64,000 nt of DNA. It comes from CAZYPU01 sp964649665 (GTDB taxonomy: Bacteria; Omnitrophota; Gorgyraeia; JABMRN01; RBG-13-46-9). This document shows, piece after piece, positions 41,927-50,022 of this stretch. The position numbers and the translations under genes are program-made. The stretch lies in assembly GCA_964649665.1 (NCBI GenBank), contig CAZYPU010000004.1, positions 1-64,000 on the forward strand, in the 5' to 3' direction. The notes below the pieces were generated by a model that was not told the DNA's origin, searched no databases, and saw nothing but the letters and a program-made list of their open reading frames with translations. Each line of letters opens with the position of its first letter. The stretch's first letter is position 1.

Positions 41927-41974
41927 TGACCCATTCGACGCGGCCGCCTTTGTGGCGGCCTTGCTCAGGGTCAT
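41926..41974. repeat. Nested hairpin between rplF and rplR
   Basis: ATGACCC ... GGGTCAT encloses GGCCGCC-TTTGT-GGCGGCC. The following GTCATCCCGAGCG is another common dispersed repeat edge. No T-run. It interrupts the spc operon by 86 nt where neighbours are usually a few nt apart. Confidence 0.7.
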
Positions 41975-42012
41975 CCCGAGCGGACGCAATCTAAGGCAAG
42001 AGGAGTCGGGGG

Positions 42013-42369
42013 ATGAAGAAAGTAAAAGGCAGAATAAGGCGGCACAAGATTCTTCGCAAGAAAATAATGGGGACGTCCGCCAAACCGCGGCTTTGCGTTT
42101 TCAGGAGCGGCAAGAACCTGTACGCCCAGCTGATAGACGACATAAAGGGGCACACCCTTTTTTCCGCGTCTACAAACGGCAAGACCATTAAAAATAAAGT
42201 TCGCTACGGCGGCAACGTAAAGGCAGCCGCGATTCTGGGGGAAGAATTTGCCAAAGGTGCACAGGAGAAAGGGTTTGCTAAAATAACATTCGACCGCGCC
42301 GGTTACCTTTTCCACGGCCGTGTTAAGGCATTTGCGGAATCAGCGCGGAAAAACGGTCTGATTTTTTGA
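42013..42369 (+). CDS. rplR: Ribosomal protein uL18
   Basis: 118 residues; KPRLCVFRSGKNLYAQLIDD and ITFDRAGYLFHGRVKAFAESARKNGL-type end. Binds 5S rRNA. Confidence 0.96.
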   Translation: MKKVKGRIRRHKILRKKIMGTSAKPRLCVFRSGKNLYAQLIDDIKGHTLFSASTNGKTIKNKVRYGGNVKAAAILGEEFAKGAQEKGFAKITFDRAGYLFHGRVKAFAESARKNGLIF

Positions 42370-42376
42370 GGTAAAA

Positions 42377-42835
42377 ATGAAAGATGAAACCGGAATAATA
42401 GAAAAAGTAGTAAGCATAAGAAGGGTTGCCAAGGTCGTTAAGGGCGGCAGAAGGTTTTCCTTCAACGTCCTTGTAGTGGCGGGAAACGGTAAGGGTGCAG
42501 CCGGCATAGGTTTCGGGAAGGCGAATGAGATAGCCGCCGCTATAACCAAAGCGCTGAGTAACGCGAAGAAGGCCTTCGTTTCCATACAGATGAAAGGCTC
42601 CTCCATACCGCACGAGGCTATCGGCAAATTCAAGGCCGGCAAGGTTCTTCTTAAACCCGCCGGTCCCGGCACCGGCGTCATAGCCGGCGGTTCGGTACGG
42701 GCCCTATGTGAAGTGTTCGGGATAAAAGACATACTAACAAAATGCCTGGGTTCCAGGAATCCCATAAATACCGTGAAAGCGGCTATGGTTGGACTGCAGG
42801 GCCTCAGGCTCTACAGGACTAGGACTACGCAATGA
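42377..42835 (+). CDS. rpsE: Ribosomal protein uS5
   Basis: 152 residues; short N-terminus, VSIRRVAKVVKGGRRFSFNV and GNGKGAAGIGFGKANE. The next gene is rplO with a 4 nt overlap; the rpmD gene usually found between them is missing. Confidence 0.97.
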   Translation: MKDETGIIEKVVSIRRVAKVVKGGRRFSFNVLVVAGNGKGAAGIGFGKANEIAAAITKALSNAKKAFVSIQMKGSSIPHEAIGKFKAGKVLLKPAGPGTGVIAGGSVRALCEVFGIKDILTKCLGSRNPINTVKAAMVGLQGLRLYRTRTTQ

Positions 42836-43296
42836 AAATACAGGATGTTGGGATGCCAAAAGGCGCCAATCGTTCGCCGAAGAGGGTAGGGCGCGGCTCC
42901 GGTTCCGGCCATGGAAAGACCTCCGGACGCGGTTCAAAAGGCGCCAAAGCGAGAAAGGGCGGAGCGCTGCGAATAGGTTTTGAAGGCGGACAGATGCCCC
43001 TTATGCGGAGAGTTCCTAAGCGCGGTTTTACCAGCGTAATGAAAAAAGTTTATCAGATCGTGAGCGTTGAACGCCTGAATCATTTCAGGAAGGATTCTTC
43101 TGTGGACAAGGCGGCCATGGAAGAAGCAGGATTTATAAAAAAAGCCGAGTGGCCCGTAAAGGTTCTCGGGGACGGCAATATTTCCAAGCCCCTCAGTGTC
43201 TGCGCCGATGCTTTCTCGGAGAGCGCAAAGAAGAAAATTACCGACGCCGGCGGAAAAACAGAGATATTAAAGAGAGGGGAGCGGGGAAAAAAGTAG
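42832..43296 (+). CDS. rplO: Ribosomal protein uL15
   Basis: 154 residues; PKRVGRGSGSGHGKTSGRG and GFEGGQMPLMRRVPKRGF. Overlaps rpsE; abuts secY. Confidence 0.97.
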   Translation: MKIQDVGMPKGANRSPKRVGRGSGSGHGKTSGRGSKGAKARKGGALRIGFEGGQMPLMRRVPKRGFTSVMKKVYQIVSVERLNHFRKDSSVDKAAMEEAGFIKKAEWPVKVLGDGNISKPLSVCADAFSESAKKKITDAGGKTEILKRGERGKK

Positions 43297-44643
43297 ATGT
43301 TGGGCGCATTTGTCAATTTGTTCAAAATACCGGACCTAAAGCGAAAGGTCCTGATAACGGCGGGCCTGATCGCTGTTTACAGGGTAGGCGCGTTTATACC
43401 AACACCCGGTATCGACGGAGCGAAACTGGCGCAATTTTTCGACAATATCGCAAAAACGCAGGGCGGAACCCTTTTCGGAATGATCAACATGTTTTCGGGC
43501 GGCGCCATACAGAGGCTGACAATTTTTGCGCTGGGAATTATGCCCTATATTTCCGCCTCTATCATTCTCCAGCTTCTTACGGCGGTCGTACCCTCGCTTG
43601 AGAGAATTTCGCGCGAAGGGGAAGAGGGCCGCAAAAAAATTATCCAGTACACGAGGTACGGCACCGTTCTCCTGGCAGTGATACAGTCATTTTTCATAGC
43701 ACTTTGGCTGGAAAATCCGGCCAGGTTTCAGGGCATGCAGATCGTGCAGTTCCCCGGCTGGTGGTTTCGGGTCCTCACGGTGATAACCCTTACGAGCGGG
43801 ACGGCTTTTATAATGTGGCTTGGTGAACAGATCCAGGAATACGGCATAGGAAACGGCATATCGCTTATAATCACCGCCGGTATCGTCTCGAGGATACCCG
43901 CGGCGATAAGCCAGCTTGCTCAACTGGTAAGTTTCGGCGCGCCTCTAAAGGCGCAGATACAGCCTTTTACGCTTCTTTTTATGGGGGCAATGCTTATCGG
44001 CGTTGTTCTGGCGGTAGTGGCGATTACGCAGGGCCAACGAAAGATTCCCATTCAATACGCCAAGAGGGTCGTCGGCAGAAAAATTTACGGCGGACAAAGT
44101 ACATATATACCTCTTCGCGTGAATCAGGCCGGCGTTATTCCGATTATATTCGCGCAAAGCATAATTCTTTTCCCCGCCACAATAGCGGGGCTCATACCGA
44201 GCGCGGCAGTGCAGAATATCGCCTCCATGCTTACGAGGGAGACATTTGTCTACAATATTGTTTACTCGCTTTTGATTATCTTTTTCTGTTATTTTTATAC
44301 CGCGATAACCTTTAATCCCATCGATATCTCGAACAACATGAAAAGGTTTGGAGGATTTGTTCCGGGAATCAGGCCCGGAAAGCAAACCGCGGAGTATCTC
44401 GATTTTATCATGACAAGAATTACCCTGCCGGGCGCGGTATTCCTGTCAATTATTGCGGTTCTCCCAAGCATCATCTCCCGCTCGCTCAAAATTCCGTATC
44501 TTGTGGCCAGCTTTTTCGGCGGCACAGGGCTCTTAATTATAGTAGGAGTGATGCTGGACACGGTGAGGCAGATAGAATCACACCTTCTTGTCAGGCACTA
44601 CGAAGGATTTATGAAAAAAGGGCGTATCAGGGGGAGGAAGTAA
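43297..44643 (+). CDS. secY: Protein translocase channel SecY
   Basis: 448 residues, ten membrane helices expected; YRVGAFIPTPGID near residue 28, the plug region about 70-80, and LLIIVGVMLDTVRQIESHL at the end. ATG is directly after the rplO stop. Confidence 0.98.
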   Translation: MLGAFVNLFKIPDLKRKVLITAGLIAVYRVGAFIPTPGIDGAKLAQFFDNIAKTQGGTLFGMINMFSGGAIQRLTIFALGIMPYISASIILQLLTAVVPSLERISREGEEGRKKIIQYTRYGTVLLAVIQSFFIALWLENPARFQGMQIVQFPGWWFRVLTVITLTSGTAFIMWLGEQIQEYGIGNGISLIITAGIVSRIPAAISQLAQLVSFGAPLKAQIQPFTLLFMGAMLIGVVLAVVAITQGQRKIPIQYAKRVVGRKIYGGQSTYIPLRVNQAGVIPIIFAQSIILFPATIAGLIPSAAVQNIASMLTRETFVYNIVYSLLIIFFCYFYTAITFNPIDISNNMKRFGGFVPGIRPGKQTAEYLDFIMTRITLPGAVFLSIIAVLPSIISRSLKIPYLVASFFGGTGLLIIVGVMLDTVRQIESHLLVRHYEGFMKKGRIRGRK

Positions 44644-44646
44644 CCC

Positions 44647-45303
44647 TTGAATATTGTGTTGTTAGGGCCTCCGGGCGCCGGCAAGGGAACTCAGGCAAGG
44701 GTTCTCTGCGAGAAGTTCGGATTTTTACACGTCTCAACGGGCGATATGCTGAGAGAAGCAGTGAAAAACGGGACAAAAATCGGGGAAGAAGCGAAAGCAT
44801 ATATGCAGAGGGGCGAACTCGTGCCGGATGAAATCGTTACCACCATTGTAACCGGGCGCATTTCCCGGGTCAAGAAAGGGACGCCTTTTCTGCTGGACGG
44901 GTTCCCGAGGAATGAAGCGCAAGCAGGCGAGCTCGATCGCGCCCTCGAAAAAATTAAAAAAAATCTTGATATGGTTTTATACCTTAAAACATCGCCTCAG
45001 GTTTCGATTGAGCGGCTTTCCGGAAGGCGCGTCTGCGTACGCTGCGGCGCGAACTTCCACACAAAGAATATGCCTCCCAGGAAAGAAAGTATCTGCGATT
45101 ATTGCGGCGGCGAGCTTGTCCATAGGGCGGATGACAGGGAAGAAACGGTTAAAAAACGGCTCACGGTATATGAGAATGAAACGAAATCACTTATCGATTA
45201 TTACAGAAAAAAAGGCATACTGCAGGAGGTTTCAGGCGACCTCGATGTTCAGCGGCTTTTCAGGGAAATAAAAAACCTTTTCTCGAAAGAGAGGGTTGGA
45301 TAG
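44647..45303 (+). CDS. adk: Adenylate kinase
   Basis: 218 residues, TTG start after GGGAGGAAG. P-loop GPPGAGKGT, DGFPRNEAQA, and a zinc-binding LID with four cysteines (CVRCG ... CDYCGG). It interconverts AMP, ADP and ATP. secY-adk-map-infA-rpmJ is the standard order. Confidence 0.97.
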   Translation: MNIVLLGPPGAGKGTQARVLCEKFGFLHVSTGDMLREAVKNGTKIGEEAKAYMQRGELVPDEIVTTIVTGRISRVKKGTPFLLDGFPRNEAQAGELDRALEKIKKNLDMVLYLKTSPQVSIERLSGRRVCVRCGANFHTKNMPPRKESICDYCGGELVHRADDREETVKKRLTVYENETKSLIDYYRKKGILQEVSGDLDVQRLFREIKNLFSKERVG

Positions 45304-45308
45304 GCGCG

Positions 45309-46052
45309 ATGGCAACGATTTTATCGGATATTCAGCGGGGGCTTATCAGGGAAGCGGGCGCGATTTTAAAAGAGTGCATGGATAGCCTGGCGAAAGGGGT
45401 GAAGCCCGGCGTCAGCACAAAGTCGCTTGAGCGAAAGGTCGACGAGTTTATCGCCTCGCGCCGCGCCAAAGCGGCTTTTCGCGGCTACAAGGGCTTTCCC
45501 TCCAGCATATGTTCGTCACGAAATGAGGTCATCGTGCACGGCATACCGCGGGAAGACGAAATCCTGAAAAACGGCGACATTATAAGCATAGATATCGGGA
45601 TAAAATACAAGGGTTATTGTACCGATTGCGCCAGGACTTTCGCGGTAGGAAAAATCTCCGACGAAGCCCGGCGCCTGGTTTCAGTAACAAAAGAATCCCT
45701 CGATAGGGGTATAAGAATGGCAAAAACGGGCAATCACGTTCAGGATATATCCTGGGCGATACAGTCATTCGTCGAATCCAACGGCTTTAGTGTCGTGCGG
45801 GCATTTGTAGGCCACGGTATAGGCGCGAAAATCCATGAAGAACCGGAAATTCCGAACTTCGGCAGGGCGAATAGGGGTACGGTTCTTGAGGACGGGATGG
45901 CGCTGGCGATAGAGCCGATGGTAAACGCCGGCACGCCAGATGTTAAGATCATGGACGACGGCTGGACGGCCGTGACGAAAGACGGGCGTCTTTCGGCGCA
46001 CTTTGAAGACACGGTTATCGTAAACGGCGAAAAACCGGAGATTATAACATGA
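45309..46052 (+). CDS. map: Methionine aminopeptidase, type I
   Basis: 247 residues. SICSSRNEVIVHGIP, ISIDIGIKYKGYCTDCARTF, GHGIGAKIHEEPEIPNFG and LAIEPMVNAG contain the Asp-Asp-His-Glu-Glu metal ligands. Removes initiator Met from nascent chains. It overlaps infA (ATGA). Confidence 0.97.
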   Translation: MATILSDIQRGLIREAGAILKECMDSLAKGVKPGVSTKSLERKVDEFIASRRAKAAFRGYKGFPSSICSSRNEVIVHGIPREDEILKNGDIISIDIGIKYKGYCTDCARTFAVGKISDEARRLVSVTKESLDRGIRMAKTGNHVQDISWAIQSFVESNGFSVVRAFVGHGIGAKIHEEPEIPNFGRANRGTVLEDGMALAIEPMVNAGTPDVKIMDDGWTAVTKDGRLSAHFEDTVIVNGEKPEIIT

Positions 46053-46267
46053 GTTCGAAAGAAGAAGGCGTTATTGTAGAGGGGAAGGTCCTGGAAACGC
46101 TGCCAAACGCGATGTTCAGGATAGAGATCGAGAACGGCCATAAGATACTTGCGCATGTTTCCGGAAAAATGCGAATGCATTTTATAAGAATTCTGCCGGA
46201 GGACAGGGTGACCGTGGAGCTTTCGCCTTATGACCTGGCCCGCGGAAGAATTATACGTAGGGGGTAA
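46049..46267 (+). CDS. infA: Translation initiation factor IF-1
   Basis: 72 residues, S1-type OB fold; GKVLETLPNAMFRIEIENGH and GKMRMHFIRILPEDRVTVELSPYD-type core. Overlaps map. Confidence 0.96.
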   Translation: MSSKEEGVIVEGKVLETLPNAMFRIEIENGHKILAHVSGKMRMHFIRILPEDRVTVELSPYDLARGRIIRRG

Positions 46268-46272
46268 CGGAC

Positions 46273-46386
46273 GTGAAGGTAAGATCCAGCGTAAAGAAAA
46301 TATGTTCCAAGTGTAAAGTTATAAGACGAAAAGGCGTTTTGAGGGTCATCTGTAAAGACCCTAAACACAAACAGAGGCAAGGGTAG
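46273..46386 (+). CDS. rpmJ: Ribosomal protein bL36
   Basis: 37 residues, GTG start: begins MKVRSSVKKICSKCKVIRRK and ends in PKHKQRQG. Zinc ligands C11, C14, C27, H32, so the zinc-binding type. Normal place between infA and rpsM. Confidence 0.96.
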   Translation: MKVRSSVKKICSKCKVIRRKGVLRVICKDPKHKQRQG

Positions 46387-46390
46387 ACAT

Positions 46391-46795
46391 ATGCCGAGAA
46401 TAGTGGGAATTGACATACCAAAAGAAAAAAGAGTGGAGATCGCGTTGACGTATATCCGCGGCATAGGTCGCTCGACTTCGAATAAAATCTTAAAAAGCGC
46501 CGGTATAAACCCGGGCACGCGTGCCAAGAATCTCTCGGAAGAAGAAGTTTCGCGCATAACCCGAACGATACAGAAAGACTGCAAGGTCGAGGGTGATCTG
46601 AGGCGCGAAGTTTCCGCAAATATCAAGCGCCTGATGGAGGTCGGTTCGTATAGGGGCTTCAGGCACAGGAGAAGCTTGCCAGTAAGGGGACAGAGGACCC
46701 AGACCAACGCCAGAACCCGCAAGGGCCCGAGAAAGACCGTAGGCGTCACACGCGCCCAGAAACAAACCACGGTGCCTGTTAAACAAGAAGGTTAA
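46391..46795 (+). CDS. rpsM: Ribosomal protein uS13
   Basis: 134 residues; MPRIVGIDIPKEKRVEIALT, GSYRGFRHRRSLPVRGQRT. The C-terminus runs about 12 residues past the usual end. First gene of the alpha operon. Confidence 0.96.
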   Translation: MPRIVGIDIPKEKRVEIALTYIRGIGRSTSNKILKSAGINPGTRAKNLSEEEVSRITRTIQKDCKVEGDLRREVSANIKRLMEVGSYRGFRHRRSLPVRGQRTQTNARTRKGPRKTVGVTRAQKQTTVPVKQEG

Positions 46796-46796
46796 A

Positions 46797-47186
46797 ATGC
46801 AGAAGAAAAAAGTAAAAACGAAGAAAAAGATTACAAAAAATGTCCCGAAAGCGATAGCCCATATACTGGCTACATTTAACAACACGCTAGTGACAATCAC
46901 CGACCCCAAGGGCGATACGTTATGCTGGGCCTCGACGGGAACGGTTGGTTTTAGCGGATCCAAGAAATCGACTCCCTTCGCAGCCGGCCTCGCCGCGGAA
47001 AACGCGGCCAGGAAAGCCAGGGATTTCGGAGTGAGAGAATTAGAGGTTTTAATAAAAGGTCCCGGCTCGGGCCGGGAAAGCGCTATCAGGAGCCTGCAGG
47101 GCGCCGGTTTGGCTATAAGGTCAATAAAGGACGTAACGCCCATACCGCACAACGGCTGCAGGGCGCCGAAGCGGCGAAGGGTTTAA
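46797..47186 (+). CDS. rpsK: Ribosomal protein uS11
   Basis: 129 residues; ATFNNTLVTITDPKGD and the end DVTPIPHNGCRAPKRRRV. Confidence 0.97.
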   Translation: MQKKKVKTKKKITKNVPKAIAHILATFNNTLVTITDPKGDTLCWASTGTVGFSGSKKSTPFAAGLAAENAARKARDFGVRELEVLIKGPGSGRESAIRSLQGAGLAIRSIKDVTPIPHNGCRAPKRRRV

Positions 47187-47201
47187 AGAAAAGGAGCGGG
47201 G

Positions 47202-47828
47202 ATGGCACGGGAAACAGACGCAAAATGCAAGCTCTGTCGCGCATACGGCGAGAAACTGTTTATTAAGGGGACCAAGTGCAATACGGAAAAGTGCCCGGCA
47301 GCAAAAAGGCCTTACAGGCCGGGGCAGCACGGAAAGCGGAGAAGAAAGGAATCCAACTATGGCATGCAGCTTCGCGAAAAACAGAAGGCCAAGAGAATTT
47401 ATGGGCTGCTTGAGCGGCAGTTCAAGAGATACTTCAAGCTTGCCGAAAAAGCCAGGGGTGTAACGGGTCATATACTGCTTCAGTTCCTGGAGAGACGGCT
47501 GGACAATGTTGTTTTCAGGCTTTGTTTTGCGTATTCACGCTCACAGGCACGGCAGCTGGTCGGTCATAACCATGTTTACGTTAACAGCAGAAAAGTTAAT
47601 ATCCCTTCGTACATCGTTAAAAAGGGGGACACCGTGGAAATGAAGGGAAAAGAAAAAATGATAAAAAAAATAATCGAAATACGCAAGGAGTTAAAGGAAA
47701 GGATTGTCCCGAAATGGCTCGAAAGCGAAAAGGAGCTCTTGAAGGGCTCCGTCAAGCGGCTTCCCGAAAAAGATGATTTGGATTTCTCGATTCAGGAACA
47801 GGCAATCGTTGAATTGTATTCTAAATAA
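47202..47828 (+). CDS. rpsD: Ribosomal protein uS4
   Basis: 208 residues. The N-terminus holds four cysteines (C9, C12, C26, C31), the zinc-binding type. S4 RNA-binding domain LERRLDNVVFRLCFAYSRSQ. AAGGAGCGGGG ribosome site. Confidence 0.97.
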   Translation: MARETDAKCKLCRAYGEKLFIKGTKCNTEKCPAAKRPYRPGQHGKRRRKESNYGMQLREKQKAKRIYGLLERQFKRYFKLAEKARGVTGHILLQFLERRLDNVVFRLCFAYSRSQARQLVGHNHVYVNSRKVNIPSYIVKKGDTVEMKGKEKMIKKIIEIRKELKERIVPKWLESEKELLKGSVKRLPEKDDLDFSIQEQAIVELYSK

Positions 47829-47873
47829 GTAGCATTTTTTTCTCACGTTACAAAAAAAGGGGGGGGTTTATCG

Positions 47874-48860
47874 ATGGGGGTTAAACTCAGAAATTTTGAA
47901 ATGCCTAAAAAGCTGACTTGCGAGGAGTCTAGCTTTACGCCGACATACGGCAAGTTTACAGCCGAACCGTTTGAACGGGGCTACGGCATGACCATAGGGA
48001 ATTCCTTAAGGCGCGTGCTCATATCTTCCATAGAGGGCACAGCTGCGACTTCAGTCAAAATTGAGGGCGTCGCGCACGAGTTCTCTACGATTAAAGGCGT
48101 TGTTGAGGATGTCCCTCAGATCATGCTTAATATCAAAAAACTCATCCTGAGGTCACATTTTAAAAACCCGAAGTCCATGTTTCTTAAAGTCGATAAGAAA
48201 GGCGCCGTTACGGCCAAAGATTTCAAGACGGATGAGACCGTCGAAATCCTGAATCCGGGCCTTCACATCGCTATGCTTACAAAGAAGACGAAACTGGAAA
48301 TGCAGCTCGAGATATCGCGCGGCAGAGGATATGTCCCGGCGGAAAAGAACAAAAAGGAAAACGCACCTATCGGGATCATACCGCTTGACGCCGTATTTTC
48401 GCCCGTAAAGAGGGTCAGTTTTTCCGTAATCAATACGCGCGTCGGGCAGATAACCGATTACGACAAGCTGATCCTGGAAATATGGGCAAACGGAAGCCTT
48501 GATCCGAAAGAGGCGCTTCTCTACGCCTCCAACATACTTCAGCGCCACCTCGATATCTTCGTGGAATTCGGGGAGATCCCGGAGGAAATCATCGAGGAAG
48601 AGGAATCCAAGGAAGAAAAAGAACTCCAGGAAAAACTAAAAATGCCCATCACGGAACTTGAGCTTTCCGTGCGCAGCTCCAATTGCCTGCGCGACGCCAA
48701 GATAAAAACGATCGGCGACCTTGCGAGAAGGAGCGAGATGGAGATGTTGAAATACAGGAACTTCGGGAAGAAGTCGCTGACGGAAATCAACAAAATACTG
48801 GGCGAGATGGGGCTTCAACTCGGCGCGCTCGCAGATAAAAAAGAAGAAAAGAAAAAATGA
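47874..48860 (+). CDS. rpoA: RNA polymerase alpha subunit
   Basis: 328 residues. N-terminal dimerisation domain (FERGYGMTIGNSLRRVLISS), an acidic linker (about residues 235-252), and alpha-CTD with LELSVRSSNCLRDAKIKTIG and YRNFGKKSLTEI, which binds UP elements and activators. The spacer before it is 45 nt with a GGGGGGG-rich ribosome site. ATGA overlap with rplQ. Confidence 0.98.
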   Translation: MGVKLRNFEMPKKLTCEESSFTPTYGKFTAEPFERGYGMTIGNSLRRVLISSIEGTAATSVKIEGVAHEFSTIKGVVEDVPQIMLNIKKLILRSHFKNPKSMFLKVDKKGAVTAKDFKTDETVEILNPGLHIAMLTKKTKLEMQLEISRGRGYVPAEKNKKENAPIGIIPLDAVFSPVKRVSFSVINTRVGQITDYDKLILEIWANGSLDPKEALLYASNILQRHLDIFVEFGEIPEEIIEEEESKEEKELQEKLKMPITELELSVRSSNCLRDAKIKTIGDLARRSEMEMLKYRNFGKKSLTEINKILGEMGLQLGALADKKEEKKK

Positions 48861-49465
48861 GGCACGGAAAAAGAAGAACGAGATTCGGCAGACAATCCGC
48901 GCATCGCATAGCTACGTTAAAGTCGCTCGCAAAAGCTGTGTTTTTGCACCAGCGGATAAAGACAACGCGCACAAAGGCGAAAGAGGCCTCTCGTCTTATC
49001 GAAAGCCTGATTACGCTGGCGAAAAAAAATTCTCTCGCAGCGCGCAGGAAGGCGTTCTCCGTCCTTGGCGACAACGCCCTGGTACGAAAACTTTTCAGAG
49101 AAATAGCACCGCTTTTTTCCGGTAGAAAAAGCGGGTATACACGGATAATACCCTTTAACTTCCGCAAGGGCGACGGCGCAAGCGTTGTTTTTCTGGAGCT
49201 GACGGAAAAGAAACCTGAAGAAAAGAAAAAGCCCGATAAAAAAACGGCCAAAGGTGTCAAAAAACCTGAGAAGGCCGAGAAGGCCGCACCCGCAAAACCC
49301 GAACGCCCCACCGCGGTCCCGGAAGCAGCGTCGAGGGTAAAAGAGGAAAAGGCCGAGAAGGAAGTCAAGAAGGAAAGGGTGAAAAGGGAAGACAGGAAAA
49401 TCGAAAAGCAGAAGGGCTTCCTCAAAAAAGTCCGCGGCTTCTTCCGCCGTAAGACCAATATGTAA
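48857..49465 (+). CDS. rplQ: Ribosomal protein bL17 with long charged tail
   Basis: 202 residues; bL17 is normally about 115-130. The core (MRHGKRRTRFGRQSAHRIA to VVFLELTEK) is about 118 residues. The extra 80 residues are Lys/Glu/Ala/Pro-rich with repeats such as KKPEK and EKAEK, probably disordered. Last gene of the alpha operon. Confidence 0.95.
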   Translation: MRHGKRRTRFGRQSAHRIATLKSLAKAVFLHQRIKTTRTKAKEASRLIESLITLAKKNSLAARRKAFSVLGDNALVRKLFREIAPLFSGRKSGYTRIIPFNFRKGDGASVVFLELTEKKPEEKKKPDKKTAKGVKKPEKAEKAAPAKPERPTAVPEAASRVKEEKAEKEVKKERVKREDRKIEKQKGFLKKVRGFFRRKTNM

Positions 49466-49485
49466 CTCTCCTTACGCACCCACCC

Positions 49486-49730
49486 ACAAGAAGAAGAAAG
49501 CCGGGGTTCTGTCTGCAAAAAAATTTTTCATCCACTCCTAATTCATGACCGTCTTTTACCTCGCTTTTTAGAGGGGATGGCGGAACTCGCCCCACACCCA
49601 ATGGTGTGGGGCTCAAACAACCGCCATCCTTTTTGTATCAAAACTTGTTACAAAGAAAACCTCTAAAAATCTCGGATAAAAGACTAAAATTTTTCAATTG
49701 CATCCAGACCCCCGGCTTTCTTCTTCTTGT
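49486..49730. repeat. 245 bp long inverted repeat with terminator-like core after rplQ
   Basis: Perfect 21 bp ends (49486-49506/49710-49730, ACAAGAAGAAGAAAGCCGGGG), further paired blocks inside (GTCTTTTA...TTTTTAGAGG with its complement), and a core hairpin. No ORF is supported. Confidence 0.85.
49575..49634 (+). terminator. Terminator of the ribosomal operon within the long repeat
   Basis: GGATGGCGG pairs CCGCCATCC, enclosing GCCCCACACC-CAAT-GGTGTGGGGC, followed by TTTTTG. Likely ends the S10-spc-alpha transcript. Confidence 0.7.
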
Positions 49731-49828
49731 AGCAGCGATGCCGCTTGGCAGGCATCGCCCGGAGGCTTATTCAACACCGCCTCCTGACTACTCCCATTCC
49801 CTTTCTTTTCTCTTCGTTAATAAGGCTA

Positions 49829-49945
49829 AGGTGCCTGGTTTACCGGAGGTGCCAGGCACCCCTGGTAAACTCATCTAAGGTGCCAGGCACCTCCGGTACT
49901 GAGCGTAGTCAAGGACCACAAAATTCGCCGGAAGGGCGCTTACTG
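49829..49945. repeat. GGTGCC palindromes and partial family C arm before aspC
   Basis: AGGTGCCTGG / GGTGCCAGGCACC occurs three times (about 49829-49893) with CTGGTAAAC pieces between; a TACTGAGCGTAGTCAAGG repeat follows; then 49916-49945 closely matches the reverse complement of the left arm of the hairpin at 59429-59564 (CCACAAAATTCGCCGGAAGG). The stretch is repeat debris with no gene. Confidence 0.7.
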
Positions 49946-49968
49946 CCGGATGTCGCTTCACTTTTCGC

Positions 49969-49997
49969 TTGTTTATACAATAATATTATGATATATT
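49969..49997 (+). promoter_or_regulatory. Possible promoter of the aminotransferase/TCA operon
   Basis: TTGTTT (49969-49974), 17 bp spacer, TATATT (49992-49997), AT-rich spacer; about 25 bp before the GGAGGAG ribosome site. Confidence 0.5.
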
Positions 49998-50022
49998 AGA
50001 AAGGCTATACGGAGGAGAGCAT

